From Bacteroidota bacterium (GTDB taxonomy: Bacteria > Bacteroidota > JABWAT01), in assembly GCA_020161835.1 (NCBI GenBank), contig JAIUNL010000001.1, positions 1 through 64,000 of the forward strand: a stretch of 64,000 bases of DNA, in the 5' to 3' direction. The notes below the pieces were generated by a model. The model was not told the origin of the DNA. It worked only from the letters and a program-made list of their open reading frames with translations, and did no database searches. Each line of letters opens with the position of its first letter. Positions within the stretch are counted from its first letter, which is position 1. The position numbers and the translations under genes are program-made. Of this stretch, positions 55,914 to 64,000 are shown in pieces.

Positions 55914-56244
55914 GTTGAAATCCTTTAATTGCGGAAAATGCAAGTTCAAAAACGACCGCGAAGGCCCTAAGGCGCTAAGAAAAGGCGAATTTTAAATTGG
56001 AATATTTATATAAAACCAAAAGACAGTTTAAAGAAAGTATGTTGTTGAAAAAAGGTACTGGATGAGCTTCGCAAAACTTCGTTAGCCGGATTCCCGATCC
56101 CGATTCTCGGGACGGGGCAGACTAAGTCCGGGATGACAACCTTCATTCCACTCTACCTTCTATCTTATGTTCCCGAAAGTGTTCGGGATCTTCGTTCCAC
56201 TCCGCCTTCTGACTTCTGTCTTCTGACTTCTTACTTCTATCTTC
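55914..56244. other. Gene-free stretch with REP-like repeats
   Basis: A GCGAAGGCCCTAAGGCGCTAAG tract lies near 55957. GATTCCCGATCCCGATTCTCGG at 56090-56111 contains the same TCCCGATTCTCGGGA-type hairpin found in the tRNA-fragment repeats. TTCCCGAAAGTGTTCGGGATC follows at 56169. No gene seen. Confidence 0.5.
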
Positions 56245-57702
56245 TTATTTCAGTCCCAATTCCTTGCACATACGGTAATAATTTGAAGGGGCAAGACCCA
56301 GTTTTTCGGCAGCACTTGAGTCTGAACTGGAAATGCTTCTCACATACTCGAAATACTTTTTCTTGAACATTCTTTCGACGTCACGATAAGGGAGAACCTG
56401 GCCAAAGGTCATATTTTCAAAACTGGTTTCATCTTTCACAATCAGGTGATTTCTCAGAATCATCGGATTTGAAATATCCTTGGCGGTAATTCTTCCGGTA
56501 CAGTTCAGAACCAGCCGCTGAACCACATTTCTGAGTTCACGAACGTTGCCCGGCCACCGGTAATTGAGCAGAATTTCCTTGGCGTCTTCTTCAAGTTCTG
56601 GCGTTTCCAAACCCATATCCTGACTGAAATATGCCGTAAAATGTTCAAACAAAAGAATAATATCGTAACCCCTGAGCCTGAGCGGAACAATGTCAATCGG
56701 CACCACATTCAGCCGGTAATACAAATCTTCCCGGAACCTGCCGGTATTTACTTCATTGGCAAGATCTTTATTGGTGGCAGCAATAATCCGCACATCAACC
56801 TGAACTTTTTTTGTCCGGCCGATTTTTTCAATTTCACCTTCCTGAATGACTCTGAGCAGTTTCACCTGTGCGTTCAACGGTAGTTCAGCCACTTCATCCA
56901 GAAAAAGGGTTCCGTGGTGTGCCTGTTCAAATAAACCCAATTTGGCATTTTGCGCACCGGTAAACGAGCCTTTTTCATACCCGAAAAGTTCTGATTCGAT
57001 CAGCTCATCCGGGATGCTGCCACAGTTAATGGGGACGAAGTTTTCATACTTCCGGTTGCTTTTCAGGTGGATGTTCCAGGCAACCAGTTCTTTCCCGGTT
57101 CCTGAAGGTCCGTTCACCAGAATACTCACATCGCTTTTGGCGTATTTTTCGATGCTTTCCTTGAGCTGAACAATCGGTTTTGAGTCGCCGATGATCCGTT
57201 TGATTTCAAGTAAATTGACAATATTCTGACTGAGTTTTTTGTCGGAACGGAGTTTCAGTTTCTCGAGTTTTTTCTTTTCAAACGCATTGAAAATTGACAG
57301 AATAAAATCGGTTGGCTGATAAATATACTCTTCAATATTGCCCGGATATTTGGTGCAATACCAGAAGGCACCAGCTTTGATCAGCCGGTTTGCAAAGTTA
57401 TAATCGGTGATGTTGATCGTCATTTTGGTGATGACAATAATCTGGATGAACGAATCAACTGCCTTGATTTCGGTGATCAGTTCTTCGCCTTTAAGTCCGC
57501 CCGAAATCTGATAATCCATGATGACCACATCGAACTTATCCGGATTTTCTTTCACCAGTTCCAGTGCTGCCCGGCCGTTCGAAACTGTATTGACAATTTT
57601 GATCCGGTTTTCGTAGTAGCTTACTGTATTTCGTACACGAAGCACGTCAAATTCTTCGTCTTCAATCAGCAGAATTTTAATTTCATCAGCTTTTGGCTGC
57701 AT
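56245..57702 (-). CDS. NtrC-family sigma-54-dependent response regulator
   Basis: The protein has 485 residues. Receiver domain 8-130, acidic pocket LIEDE and phospho-acceptor D63 (VVIMDYQISG). AAA+ domain 165-400: Walker A GPSGTGKE (198-205), sigma-54 contact loop GSFTGA (245-250, a common variant of GAFTGA), Walker B GTLFLDE and the NVRELRNVV region. The C-terminal HTH ends AAEKLGLAPSNYYRMCKELG. It follows the kinase by 9 bases, in an operon with the solute-binding protein. It should activate the sigma-54-like promoters before the mannan genes. Confidence 0.95.
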   Translation of the reverse strand: MQPKADEIKILLIEDEEFDVLRVRNTVSYYENRIKIVNTVSNGRAALELVKENPDKFDVVIMDYQISGGLKGEELITEIKAVDSFIQIIVITKMTINITDYNFANRLIKAGAFWYCTKYPGNIEEYIYQPTDFILSIFNAFEKKKLEKLKLRSDKKLSQNIVNLLEIKRIIGDSKPIVQLKESIEKYAKSDVSILVNGPSGTGKELVAWNIHLKSNRKYENFVPINCGSIPDELIESELFGYEKGSFTGAQNAKLGLFEQAHHGTLFLDEVAELPLNAQVKLLRVIQEGEIEKIGRTKKVQVDVRIIAATNKDLANEVNTGRFREDLYYRLNVVPIDIVPLRLRGYDIILLFEHFTAYFSQDMGLETPELEEDAKEILLNYRWPGNVRELRNVVQRLVLNCTGRITAKDISNPMILRNHLIVKDETSFENMTFGQVLPYRDVERMFKKKYFEYVRSISSSDSSAAEKLGLAPSNYYRMCKELGLK

Positions 57703-57711
57703 ACAAACCCT

Positions 57712-59193
57712 TTAGTGTTTTATCAAAAATGTAAATTTACATCCGCCTTCGGGCAGATTAACTGCATCCAATCCCCAGCCACACCGGCCAACTGCCATCT
57801 GGTAGGCAATGTAACATCCGTAACCCGACATGACGTTTTCAGCCTCTTTGGTGCTTTCATTCTCAAGAAATAACCGCTGAATGCCATTTTCATCCCGTTC
57901 AAGCAGTTCATCTTTTATTCCGACACCATCATCAGAAATCGTGAGAACAGACACTTTTCTTACCGGATCAAATTTTGTAGAAATCGTTATCAGAACAGAT
58001 TTCTTCCGCCCATGATCAATACTATTTTGCAGAATCGGTTCGAGAATTTCCCAGACCACAAATTCATTCACATGAACAATCGGCATCGCTTCATCAAGGT
58101 CAAACTTAAATTCAAACATTTCATTTTTGCTTGAAAGACGCAGAAAAACGTAATCCACAATGAATTTGATCACTTCATTGATGTTGGTTCTGAACATGGG
58201 GTTGATAATGGTATTCACCGGCTGATCGTACCACTTCATATCGTAAATAATCCGGGAAATGAAATTGGAATAAGTTAAAACCCGTTTTTTTACGGTTTCA
58301 ATAGATTCTGCAGTGATCTTCCGGATGTCATCTTTGATGAACCCGATAATTTTTTCGGCTTTATGATGCGTGTGGTAAATCCGCCGGGTGAATAAGGATT
58401 CCTTTTCGAGGCGGATCTGCTTTTTCAGGTTTTCCTTGGTAAGTTCAAAAAACTGATGCTGGGCTTCATTTCTCTCTTTTACAGCATGAGAGGAAACCAG
58501 ATAAATCGAGATCAGGCCCCAGAGAATCAGGACGAAATAGAGAATCGTTACCTTTTCAATATTCGTCTGAACTTCATCGGTGAGGAAGGTAAAGTTCGGG
58601 GTAATTTTCATGTACATGACACCCAGATATTCACCGTTCGGCACAAAGGGGACCATGATGTGGAAAGTTTTTTCATCAGCAAGTGTACTGTGAATCACTT
58701 CCTGATTTTTCATATCTTCTTTGAATTTCAGAAAAAGATTAACCGCATCTGTATGATTGTCATTCATTTCCTGGTAGGCGGGAGTTTGTCCGCGCATGAA
58801 ATCATAAAATTCCTGTCCGGTATCAATGACATACAGCCTGTGATGTTTCAGAAGAATCAGACAGATATCCTCAACATTTTGCTGAAGAAGCTGCTGTTTA
58901 AAAATCACATTGAAGCTGGTTACCGCTTTTCTTTCTTCACTGGTCGTTACATTTTGCTTGATTGAAAAATTTTCGACGAGAAGTTCAAGACTGGTTGCAG
59001 TGATAAGGGCCATTCTTTCTGCAGAATGTTTCTGATACCAGTCTTGTGTCTGGTCGATAAACTCATTCAGAGAAGATTTTTGCACAAACGTCAGGATAAT
59101 CTGAAAAGTCACGATCACGATAAAGAAAATGGTGATATGGCTGATTTCAAACCGGTACTTGGAATATTTGCTTATTATTTTCTGCCAGAGCAT
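57712..59193 (-). CDS. Membrane histidine kinase with divergent H-box
   Basis: The protein has 493 residues. Membrane helices at about 18-38 and 215-234 flank a periplasmic sensor domain of 180 residues. A coiled coil follows, then a dimerisation region. Its likely phospho-acceptor His is among H274, H276 and H277 (RIYHTHHKAEKIIGF), which lacks the usual HE[IL]xxP form. The ATPase domain is complete: N390 (ILQNSIDHG), DDGVGI (421-426) and GYGC (457-460). It stands between the solute-binding protein (15 bases before) and the NtrC-family regulator. Kinase activity is expected but the H-box should be checked. Confidence 0.88.
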   Translation of the reverse strand: MLWQKIISKYSKYRFEISHITIFFIVIVTFQIILTFVQKSSLNEFIDQTQDWYQKHSAERMALITATSLELLVENFSIKQNVTTSEERKAVTSFNVIFKQQLLQQNVEDICLILLKHHRLYVIDTGQEFYDFMRGQTPAYQEMNDNHTDAVNLFLKFKEDMKNQEVIHSTLADEKTFHIMVPFVPNGEYLGVMYMKITPNFTFLTDEVQTNIEKVTILYFVLILWGLISIYLVSSHAVKERNEAQHQFFELTKENLKKQIRLEKESLFTRRIYHTHHKAEKIIGFIKDDIRKITAESIETVKKRVLTYSNFISRIIYDMKWYDQPVNTIINPMFRTNINEVIKFIVDYVFLRLSSKNEMFEFKFDLDEAMPIVHVNEFVVWEILEPILQNSIDHGRKKSVLITISTKFDPVRKVSVLTISDDGVGIKDELLERDENGIQRLFLENESTKEAENVMSGYGCYIAYQMAVGRCGWGLDAVNLPEGGCKFTFLIKH

Positions 59194-59208
59194 TAACGCA
59201 TTCCCAAT

Positions 59209-60522
59209 TTAATTGCCTGTGGTAGAGCTCTGTGAATCAGAACCAATTGCGACTGAAGCCCGGTCAAGTGCCTCTTTAACAGAAATTTCCATTCTGATGG
59301 CTTCAACCAGATGAGTGGTAATAATTTCTGAAAAACGGGTATATTCGGTATGTGCCGGACGGTTAACACCTGAACTGATAAGCTTTTTATACTGGCGCAG
59401 TTCAGGGTACCGACCCAGATAAAGTGAATCATCATAAAAGGATTTAACAACCGGGAAATAACCTGCTTTTTCGTGAATCAGCGCCTGAGCTTCATCACTG
59501 ATGAGATACTTGATAAAATCTGCAGTTTCCTGTTTGTGCTCAGAAAACCGGGAGACCATCAGATTCCATCCACCTAAAACTGAAGCCGGATTTCCCCCTT
59601 CAAAGTGAGGGACATTAACCCATTTTGTCCGGTTGACAATTGAGGTATCAATTGGAGTATCCACAAAATCTTTCCCGTATGTCGGCCATCCCCAGATAAA
59701 AAGAGCATCGTGTTTTACAAAGTAGTCGAAACTGGGAATTTCGCTGAATTCAGTGACAATCTCTGGGGTGGTTTTATATTTTTTGACAAGATCAACCATG
59801 AGCTGAAGGGCTTTCTGTGCCTCCGGCGTTCTGAAATTAAAACCGTACACGTCAAAATAATCAGGCTTCAGACTCAGCAAAAGTTCAGTAAAAACACAGA
59901 TCAGACCTTCGTAATTTGCCGCCGGGAAAATGTACCACGGATTCGAAATCGAAGAACTTTGATGGTAGCTGATAAATTTTTCCCAGGAAATACCGGCATC
60001 AAGATCAAGAATCAACTGATCGCCATTTTTCATTTTTCTGATCAGATCTTCACGGTAATACATCACGCTTGCAACCCGGTTGAACGGGATGGATACCAGT
60101 TCTCCTTCAAAAAAGCAGGAATAAATGGCCTGCGGAAGAATCCGTTTTCTTTCTTCTTCAGTGAAATATTGACCTAAAGGTTCACTCCATTTTGCAAACC
60201 GCTGAACCCAGATAATATCAACGGCATACACATCAATGCCGTCTTCTTTCGCCCGCATTGAACGGGCAAGAAGTTCTTTTCGTTCATTGGTACTGAAATC
60301 AAAGTTCGGGAAATCAACAGGAATAACTTTGACCCGGCCTTCATGCAATTTATTATAATTTTCAATGAGCTTAAGATGCGCCGGGGTCATCCGGTCGGCA
60401 AAATGGATTTCCTTGATAGTTTGGTCAGTGAGTTTTGATCCGAAGAAATAAATTCCCAGATAAATCACCGTGACAATCGCCAGTGAAATTATTGCCCATT
60501 CCTGTTTAAATTTGAAAGCCAT
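59209..60522 (-). CDS. Membrane-anchored extracellular solute-binding protein (sugar-sensing)
   Basis: The protein has 437 residues. The N-terminus is an uncleaved membrane helix (AIISLAIVTVIYLGIYFFGS). Residues 38-430 look like a family-1 ABC sugar-binding protein (PAHLKLIENYNKLHEGRVKV, VYAVDIIWVQRFA, VLGGWNLMVSRFSEHKQETADFIKYL). No ABC permease or ATPase gene is nearby, so transport is unlikely. The operon order (binding protein, kinase, regulator) suggests it binds a mannan oligosaccharide in the periplasm and presents it to the kinase. Confidence 0.9.
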   Translation of the reverse strand: MAFKFKQEWAIISLAIVTVIYLGIYFFGSKLTDQTIKEIHFADRMTPAHLKLIENYNKLHEGRVKVIPVDFPNFDFSTNERKELLARSMRAKEDGIDVYAVDIIWVQRFAKWSEPLGQYFTEEERKRILPQAIYSCFFEGELVSIPFNRVASVMYYREDLIRKMKNGDQLILDLDAGISWEKFISYHQSSSISNPWYIFPAANYEGLICVFTELLLSLKPDYFDVYGFNFRTPEAQKALQLMVDLVKKYKTTPEIVTEFSEIPSFDYFVKHDALFIWGWPTYGKDFVDTPIDTSIVNRTKWVNVPHFEGGNPASVLGGWNLMVSRFSEHKQETADFIKYLISDEAQALIHEKAGYFPVVKSFYDDSLYLGRYPELRQYKKLISSGVNRPAHTEYTRFSEIITTHLVEAIRMEISVKEALDRASVAIGSDSQSSTTGN

Positions 60523-60874
60523 GTTTTCCTTTTGTTAACGGTTACATATCACGGGTAACGGGTCACAAAAATTCATAAAAAGAGAGTTATATGTTACAAA
60601 AGTTACAGGAGTTATAAGTTACAAGTTATAAGTTGAGTGAAACGAAGATCCCAAACGCGTTCGTGGGGTTAGGGTGGTTTATCTGGATCAAGTGTGCAAA
60701 AATATCAAACCACCCCGGCTTCGCCACCCCTCCTTTAAAAAAGGAGGGGAACGTACAACTTATCACTTACCACCCCGAAGCTAGTTCGGGATCTTCACTA
60801 CGTTCGACTTATAACTTACCACTTTCCTCTATCTCTTTCCCTAACTGAAAATACGGAATTCCCAGCCATTTTTA
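60523..60874. repeat. Gene-free region with GGAGGGG palindrome
   Basis: GCGGTTACA-type filler repeats (TTACAAGTTATAAG) lie at 60590-60640. ACCACCCCGGCTTCGCCACC followed by CCCCTCCTTTAAAAAAGGAGGGG at 60711-60751 repeats the block at 35.88 kb. No gene is seen. Confidence 0.6.
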
Positions 60875-63769
60875 TCATTTTAATAAAACAATTTTTTGCG
60901 TCTTAACGCCGCTGCCGGACTGATACCTGACCATATAAACCCCGGAAGCCAATCCGGTGGCATTAAAGGGTATTTCCTGAAGTCCTGCACCCACTTTACC
61001 TGAAAAAATCATTCCAACTTTTGAACCCAGCAAGTCATAAACGTCTATCGTCAGGTTGGATGCAGAAGGAAGTGCAAACCGAAGTTTTGTGGACGGATTG
61101 AACGGATTCGGGAAATTGGGATAAACAGTAAATGAAGAAATCATTTCATTGGTTGGCTCTTCAACAGAAACAACTTCACCCATTGTGCGGGTTTCAGGCA
61201 TATTTCCCTTATCGTAATAACTCCAGCCATCAGATAAATACGGAACCAGAGTTCCTGAAGCTGTGAAAATCCGGGCATCAAACTGTTCAACAGAACCGGG
61301 TGATAAAGCGTGAATTTCAAAAGCAAAGGTATTTTCACCGGCAACCAGATAAGACCGGCTGGTGGCATCCATCGTCAGGCTTTTGGTAAACAAACCGCCA
61401 ACTGTGGGTTCAGTTGCATAGTCGGGTTTTGGTCCGGCTGCCATATTGAAACGGGCAGCTTCCTTACCGTTAATGTAAATCACCATGCCGCCACTTCCTT
61501 TGGTTAAAATGGCAAGTTCAGTAGGTACGGCAGCCAGGGTAATCGTCTTTTTAAAGTAGGCTGTTTTTACGGCACTTATTTTGGTATTGGCTGCAGAACC
61601 CGAGCCTAAAACACCTTTTCCCGTTGACCAGGATGAAACCGGATAAAGATTGTCAGACCAATAAACCGGGGCCTGCAAAGTATCAACCGTAAACGTGATT
61701 TTAAGTGGCTCTGATGTTACATTTCCGGCCAGATCACGGGCGTGTACATAAATTGATTTTGCTGTTCCGTGGATTCCGGTAACCGTTACCGCATGCTGAT
61801 ACTGTCCTTCACCCGTCGTAAAAACATTCACCATATCTGCAAAAGGCTGGCTCGTTTCACTCCATCTCAGATAGGCTTTTTCATTGGTTTCAACTTTGAC
61901 TGAAGTTTGCACTGTTGGTGAAATAAAATCGGTTACTGTTCCGGCAGTGAATTCAGGTGCTGACTGATCGTTCACCGGTTTTATGTACATGGGTGGCAGA
62001 TCAGCTTCAAAAAGCGTGTACGGATCGTTATAAAACTTAATGAAATCTGGTACTGACGCATGCCCCGGATAGGGAGCATAATGGTGAGACGTATTGGCAT
62101 TTCTCCAGACGGCAGCATAAACCAGGGTCTGAGCCAGACTATCTTTTTTCATCGGATCCAAAAGATATTTCGTATACCAATCTGCATTTTTTAACCCTTC
62201 CTGTCCCACTTCGGTCACCGCACCCACTTTTCCGGTTTTTACTGACTGGGCACCCAGTGTCTGTAAAAATTTCAGAAAATTGGCCGGATCACTGCCGGTT
62301 GCCGGACTTCCGAAATAATAATCTCCGCCAATTATATCCACATAATCATGTCCCGGATAAATCCGTTCATAACCGATTCCGGAGTAAAGATTTGTGCTGG
62401 AAGGTGAAATGGCATAGAGTAAATTGTGCACATTCAATGAATCACGAAGGTAGTTGACGGTGAATTTCCAGATGTCGTTATATTCGGTGATTGAACATTG
62501 TGTATCACCCCACCAGAACCAGTTTCCGGTATGTTCGTGGTAAGGACGGAAAATAATGGGGATATTTTCTCCATTACTGCCACGCAGACTTTTGAAAAAG
62601 ATGGCCGCATTTTTCAGCTTGTTTTTGTAAAAAGCATGCTGACTTCCACCGGGCAGAATCGTTTTTACAATATTTTCATTGCCAACATCTGCAGCATAAA
62701 ATCCACGTCCGAGCGGATCAACCTGATGCCAGCACATGGTGATGATACCACCCCGTTCAAAGGCGGTTGTCATGCGGTATTGCTGATCGGGATTATTCGG
62801 GTTCCCGTCAGTTCCCGATAAATCTTCGCTGTAAACTGCAGGGTAATCGCCAACAACTGATTTCACATCACTGCGGTCATTGTCACCACTCCACCCCACG
62901 CCATAGCCGGTTGCATCATGCATCCCGAATAAAACAGCTTTTTCTTGTAATTGCTGAAGGTTTTGATACAGATAACGGGTCTGCCGGGTCGTGTTTTGAT
63001 CTACCAAAGGATGGGAAGGTAAAACTGCCTGCTTTTCATACGTCACACAGGCATCGTAAATGGACCAAACTGCTGCATCCAGATTGGCCTGGCTGGTTGC
63101 TCCATTGGTCATGACCAATTGGGCGGAATTGATTGCTGTTTGCAGGACTGATTTCGTTCCGGAAAGAAACTGACCTTCTGCAGATCCTTCTGTTGTTGAC
63201 AGTAAAAGGGCTTTGGCGGCATTGATACCCTTATCCAGTAAGGCATAATCGAGTGAACTGGAAACATCAACCGAATCGCCAACCCGGAAGTCGTCAACAA
63301 AAAGAGTTCCTGATTTTAAGGTTGTGGTTCCCGCATCGAGATACAGGTAAAATTTCGAAATGATTTTGGTGCCTGCCGGTGCCAGATTAAAAGTGACCGT
63401 ATGCCAGGCATTGTCGCCGGGGACAATTTTTGAAAGCCAGTTGTCACCTGCGGAATATAAAGGCTTCAGTGTAAATTCCGTCCGGACTGACGATTTGATT
63501 TTAATCGTCACGAACGGATTATCAGTCACATTGATGGGTGAGGCCGGTGTGTAATTGAAATTATCCCACTGATCACTGGTTGCCGACCGGTTGTAGGCAA
63601 TTTTTAATGCACCGTCTTCAAGTGTGAGCCCAAAAGTTTTTGGGTGATCTGCCACCCAGCCGGTGATATTTCCGTCAGAAAAATCATCAACCAGACCGTT
63701 AACCTGGGCATTTGTCATAACAGGCAGGAAGAAGAATCCGGCCAGAATGAGTTGTTTGATTGTATTCAT
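60875..63769 (-). CDS. Large multidomain GH26 beta-mannanase with T9SS sorting domain
   Basis: The protein has 964 residues. Signal peptide 1-22; a beta-sandwich carbohydrate-binding-type domain at 25-165 (VDDFSDGNITGWVADHPK). A FIVAR-like helical linker lies at 175-248 (LLDKGINAAKALLLSTTEGS). GH26 spans 255-590 with acid/base E412 (FRPYHEHTGNWFWWG) and nucleophile E520 (GAVTEVGQEG). A chitobiase/FN3-like domain (610-700), a beta-sandwich (700-865, GGMVIYINGKEAARFNM) and the T9SS domain (885-964, VYPNFPNPFNPSTKLRFALP) follow. It is probably the main surface mannanase. The tail matches that of the CE2-type esterase at 41665. Confidence 0.95.
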   Translation of the reverse strand: MNTIKQLILAGFFFLPVMTNAQVNGLVDDFSDGNITGWVADHPKTFGLTLEDGALKIAYNRSATSDQWDNFNYTPASPINVTDNPFVTIKIKSSVRTEFTLKPLYSAGDNWLSKIVPGDNAWHTVTFNLAPAGTKIISKFYLYLDAGTTTLKSGTLFVDDFRVGDSVDVSSSLDYALLDKGINAAKALLLSTTEGSAEGQFLSGTKSVLQTAINSAQLVMTNGATSQANLDAAVWSIYDACVTYEKQAVLPSHPLVDQNTTRQTRYLYQNLQQLQEKAVLFGMHDATGYGVGWSGDNDRSDVKSVVGDYPAVYSEDLSGTDGNPNNPDQQYRMTTAFERGGIITMCWHQVDPLGRGFYAADVGNENIVKTILPGGSQHAFYKNKLKNAAIFFKSLRGSNGENIPIIFRPYHEHTGNWFWWGDTQCSITEYNDIWKFTVNYLRDSLNVHNLLYAISPSSTNLYSGIGYERIYPGHDYVDIIGGDYYFGSPATGSDPANFLKFLQTLGAQSVKTGKVGAVTEVGQEGLKNADWYTKYLLDPMKKDSLAQTLVYAAVWRNANTSHHYAPYPGHASVPDFIKFYNDPYTLFEADLPPMYIKPVNDQSAPEFTAGTVTDFISPTVQTSVKVETNEKAYLRWSETSQPFADMVNVFTTGEGQYQHAVTVTGIHGTAKSIYVHARDLAGNVTSEPLKITFTVDTLQAPVYWSDNLYPVSSWSTGKGVLGSGSAANTKISAVKTAYFKKTITLAAVPTELAILTKGSGGMVIYINGKEAARFNMAAGPKPDYATEPTVGGLFTKSLTMDATSRSYLVAGENTFAFEIHALSPGSVEQFDARIFTASGTLVPYLSDGWSYYDKGNMPETRTMGEVVSVEEPTNEMISSFTVYPNFPNPFNPSTKLRFALPSASNLTIDVYDLLGSKVGMIFSGKVGAGLQEIPFNATGLASGVYMVRYQSGSGVKTQKIVLLK

Positions 63770-63802
63770 TTTGAGTACCTTTTTTATTTATAAATTCGGT
63801 TT

Positions 63803-63842
63803 GAAGAGAGGACACTGAGCGGAGTCGAAGTGCCCTCTCTTC
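63803..63842. repeat. CTGAG/TCGAAG hairpin element
   Basis: GAAGAGAGG and CCTCTCTTC pair around ACA-CTGAGCGGAGTCGAAG-TGC. The core matches the one at 37166-37209 but the stem is different. Confidence 0.85.
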
Positions 63843-63864
63843 ATGGGAAATTTTATTTTCTGGG

Positions 63865-63906
63865 AAAAGGCGGGCACTTCGACTCCGCTCAGCCCCCGCC
63901 TTTTTT
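63865..63906. repeat. CTGAG/TCGAAG hairpin element acting as possible terminator
   Basis: AAAAGGCGGG and CCCGCCTTTT pair around CTTCGACTCCGCTCAG. It directly abuts the stop of the truncated right-edge gene and is followed on the minus strand by TTTTCCC, so it may end that transcript. Confidence 0.7.
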
Positions 63907-64000
63907 CACTTCACCAAAACCACTTTCTGTGATGTGCTTTGGTTGCCGGCGGTGATTTTTATCAGATAAATTCCGCTTGCGAAACCGGTCGCATCAAATT
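63906..64000 (-). CDS. C-terminal end of a T9SS-sorted protein (cut by window edge)
   Basis: Only the last 30 residues are visible: FDATGFASGIYLIKITAGNQ through QKVVLVK, the end of a T9SS type A sorting domain. The gene runs off the right edge. It is on the same strand as the GH26 gene, and 137 bases upstream of it, so it may be another mannan-locus enzyme; the catalytic part cannot be seen. Confidence 0.9.
   Translation of the reverse strand, partial: FDATGFASGIYLIKITAGNQSTSQKVVLVK

Noticed and set aside
56090..56180. Possible insertion-sequence end near the regulator gene
   Set aside because: Only short REP-like palindromes are present; no transposase fragment or target duplication could be found.
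60860..60895. A TTATCATTTTAATAAAAC stretch resembling the 24-base motif
   Set aside because: It covers the stop codon of the large GH26 gene, lacks TGATAA and the GTTAT arm, and no gene starts nearby.

Overview
The window looks like a chromosomal segment from a Gram-negative member of the FCB group (Bacteroidota, Ignavibacteriota or a related phylum). Eight complete proteins and one cut off at the right edge end in a type A T9SS sorting domain (NYPNPFNP-like start, final Lys). The single tRNA has a Bacteroidota-style promoter (TTG, 20 bases, TATATTTG). Base composition is roughly balanced in the core genes and clearly AT-rich around 4.2-5.1 kb and 50.3-54.3 kb, which I read as acquired DNA. 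I cannot name the species.

Layout. 1-4.1 kb: a Cus-type heavy-metal efflux operon (end of the adaptor, complete CusA-like pump, small exported metal-binding protein). 4.2-5.1 kb: an NYN-domain gene. 5.2-11.7 kb: a laminin-B/T9SS protein, an HD-GYP protein, an OmpR-type two-component pair and two unknown genes. 11.7-12.25 kb: nested hairpins, a 92-base tandem repeat and tRNA-Gly(CCC). 12.25-48.9 kb and 54.8-64 kb: a very large beta-mannan utilisation locus with GH130 phosphorylase, GPH-type symporter, two GH2 enzymes, GH3, five GH26, three GH5/clan-A enzymes, three SGNH/CE2-type esterases, a GH28-like enzyme, a CBM35-metallo-beta-lactamase hybrid and a 1188-residue T9SS protein. 49.0-54.8 kb: a TonB-like protein, then an accessory island with a DUF1016 remnant, a truncated Rhs tip plus small membrane protein, a VapBC pair and two small exported proteins.

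How the genes fit together. T9SS-exported GH26, GH5, GH3 and CE2 enzymes would deacetylate and cut galactoglucomannan at the cell surface. Lipoproteins and periplasmic enzymes (GH26, GH5, GH2) would shorten the oligosaccharides. The GPH symporter would import disaccharide and cytoplasmic GH130 would phosphorolyse it. No SusC/SusD pair and no cellobiose 2-epimerase are visible in the window.

The most interesting signal is regulatory. An operon at 56.2-60.5 kb encodes a membrane-anchored sugar-binding protein, a histidine kinase and an NtrC-family sigma-54 activator. Independently, sigma-54-like -24/-12 elements precede at least six mannan genes or operons, and a 24-base motif recurs upstream of three of them or their neighbours. 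Together this suggests a sigma-54-driven, binding-protein-sensed mannan regulon. A second signal is a family of nested hairpin elements with conserved CTGAG/TCGAAG boxes and variable, self-complementary stems, one of which lies inside a coding sequence.
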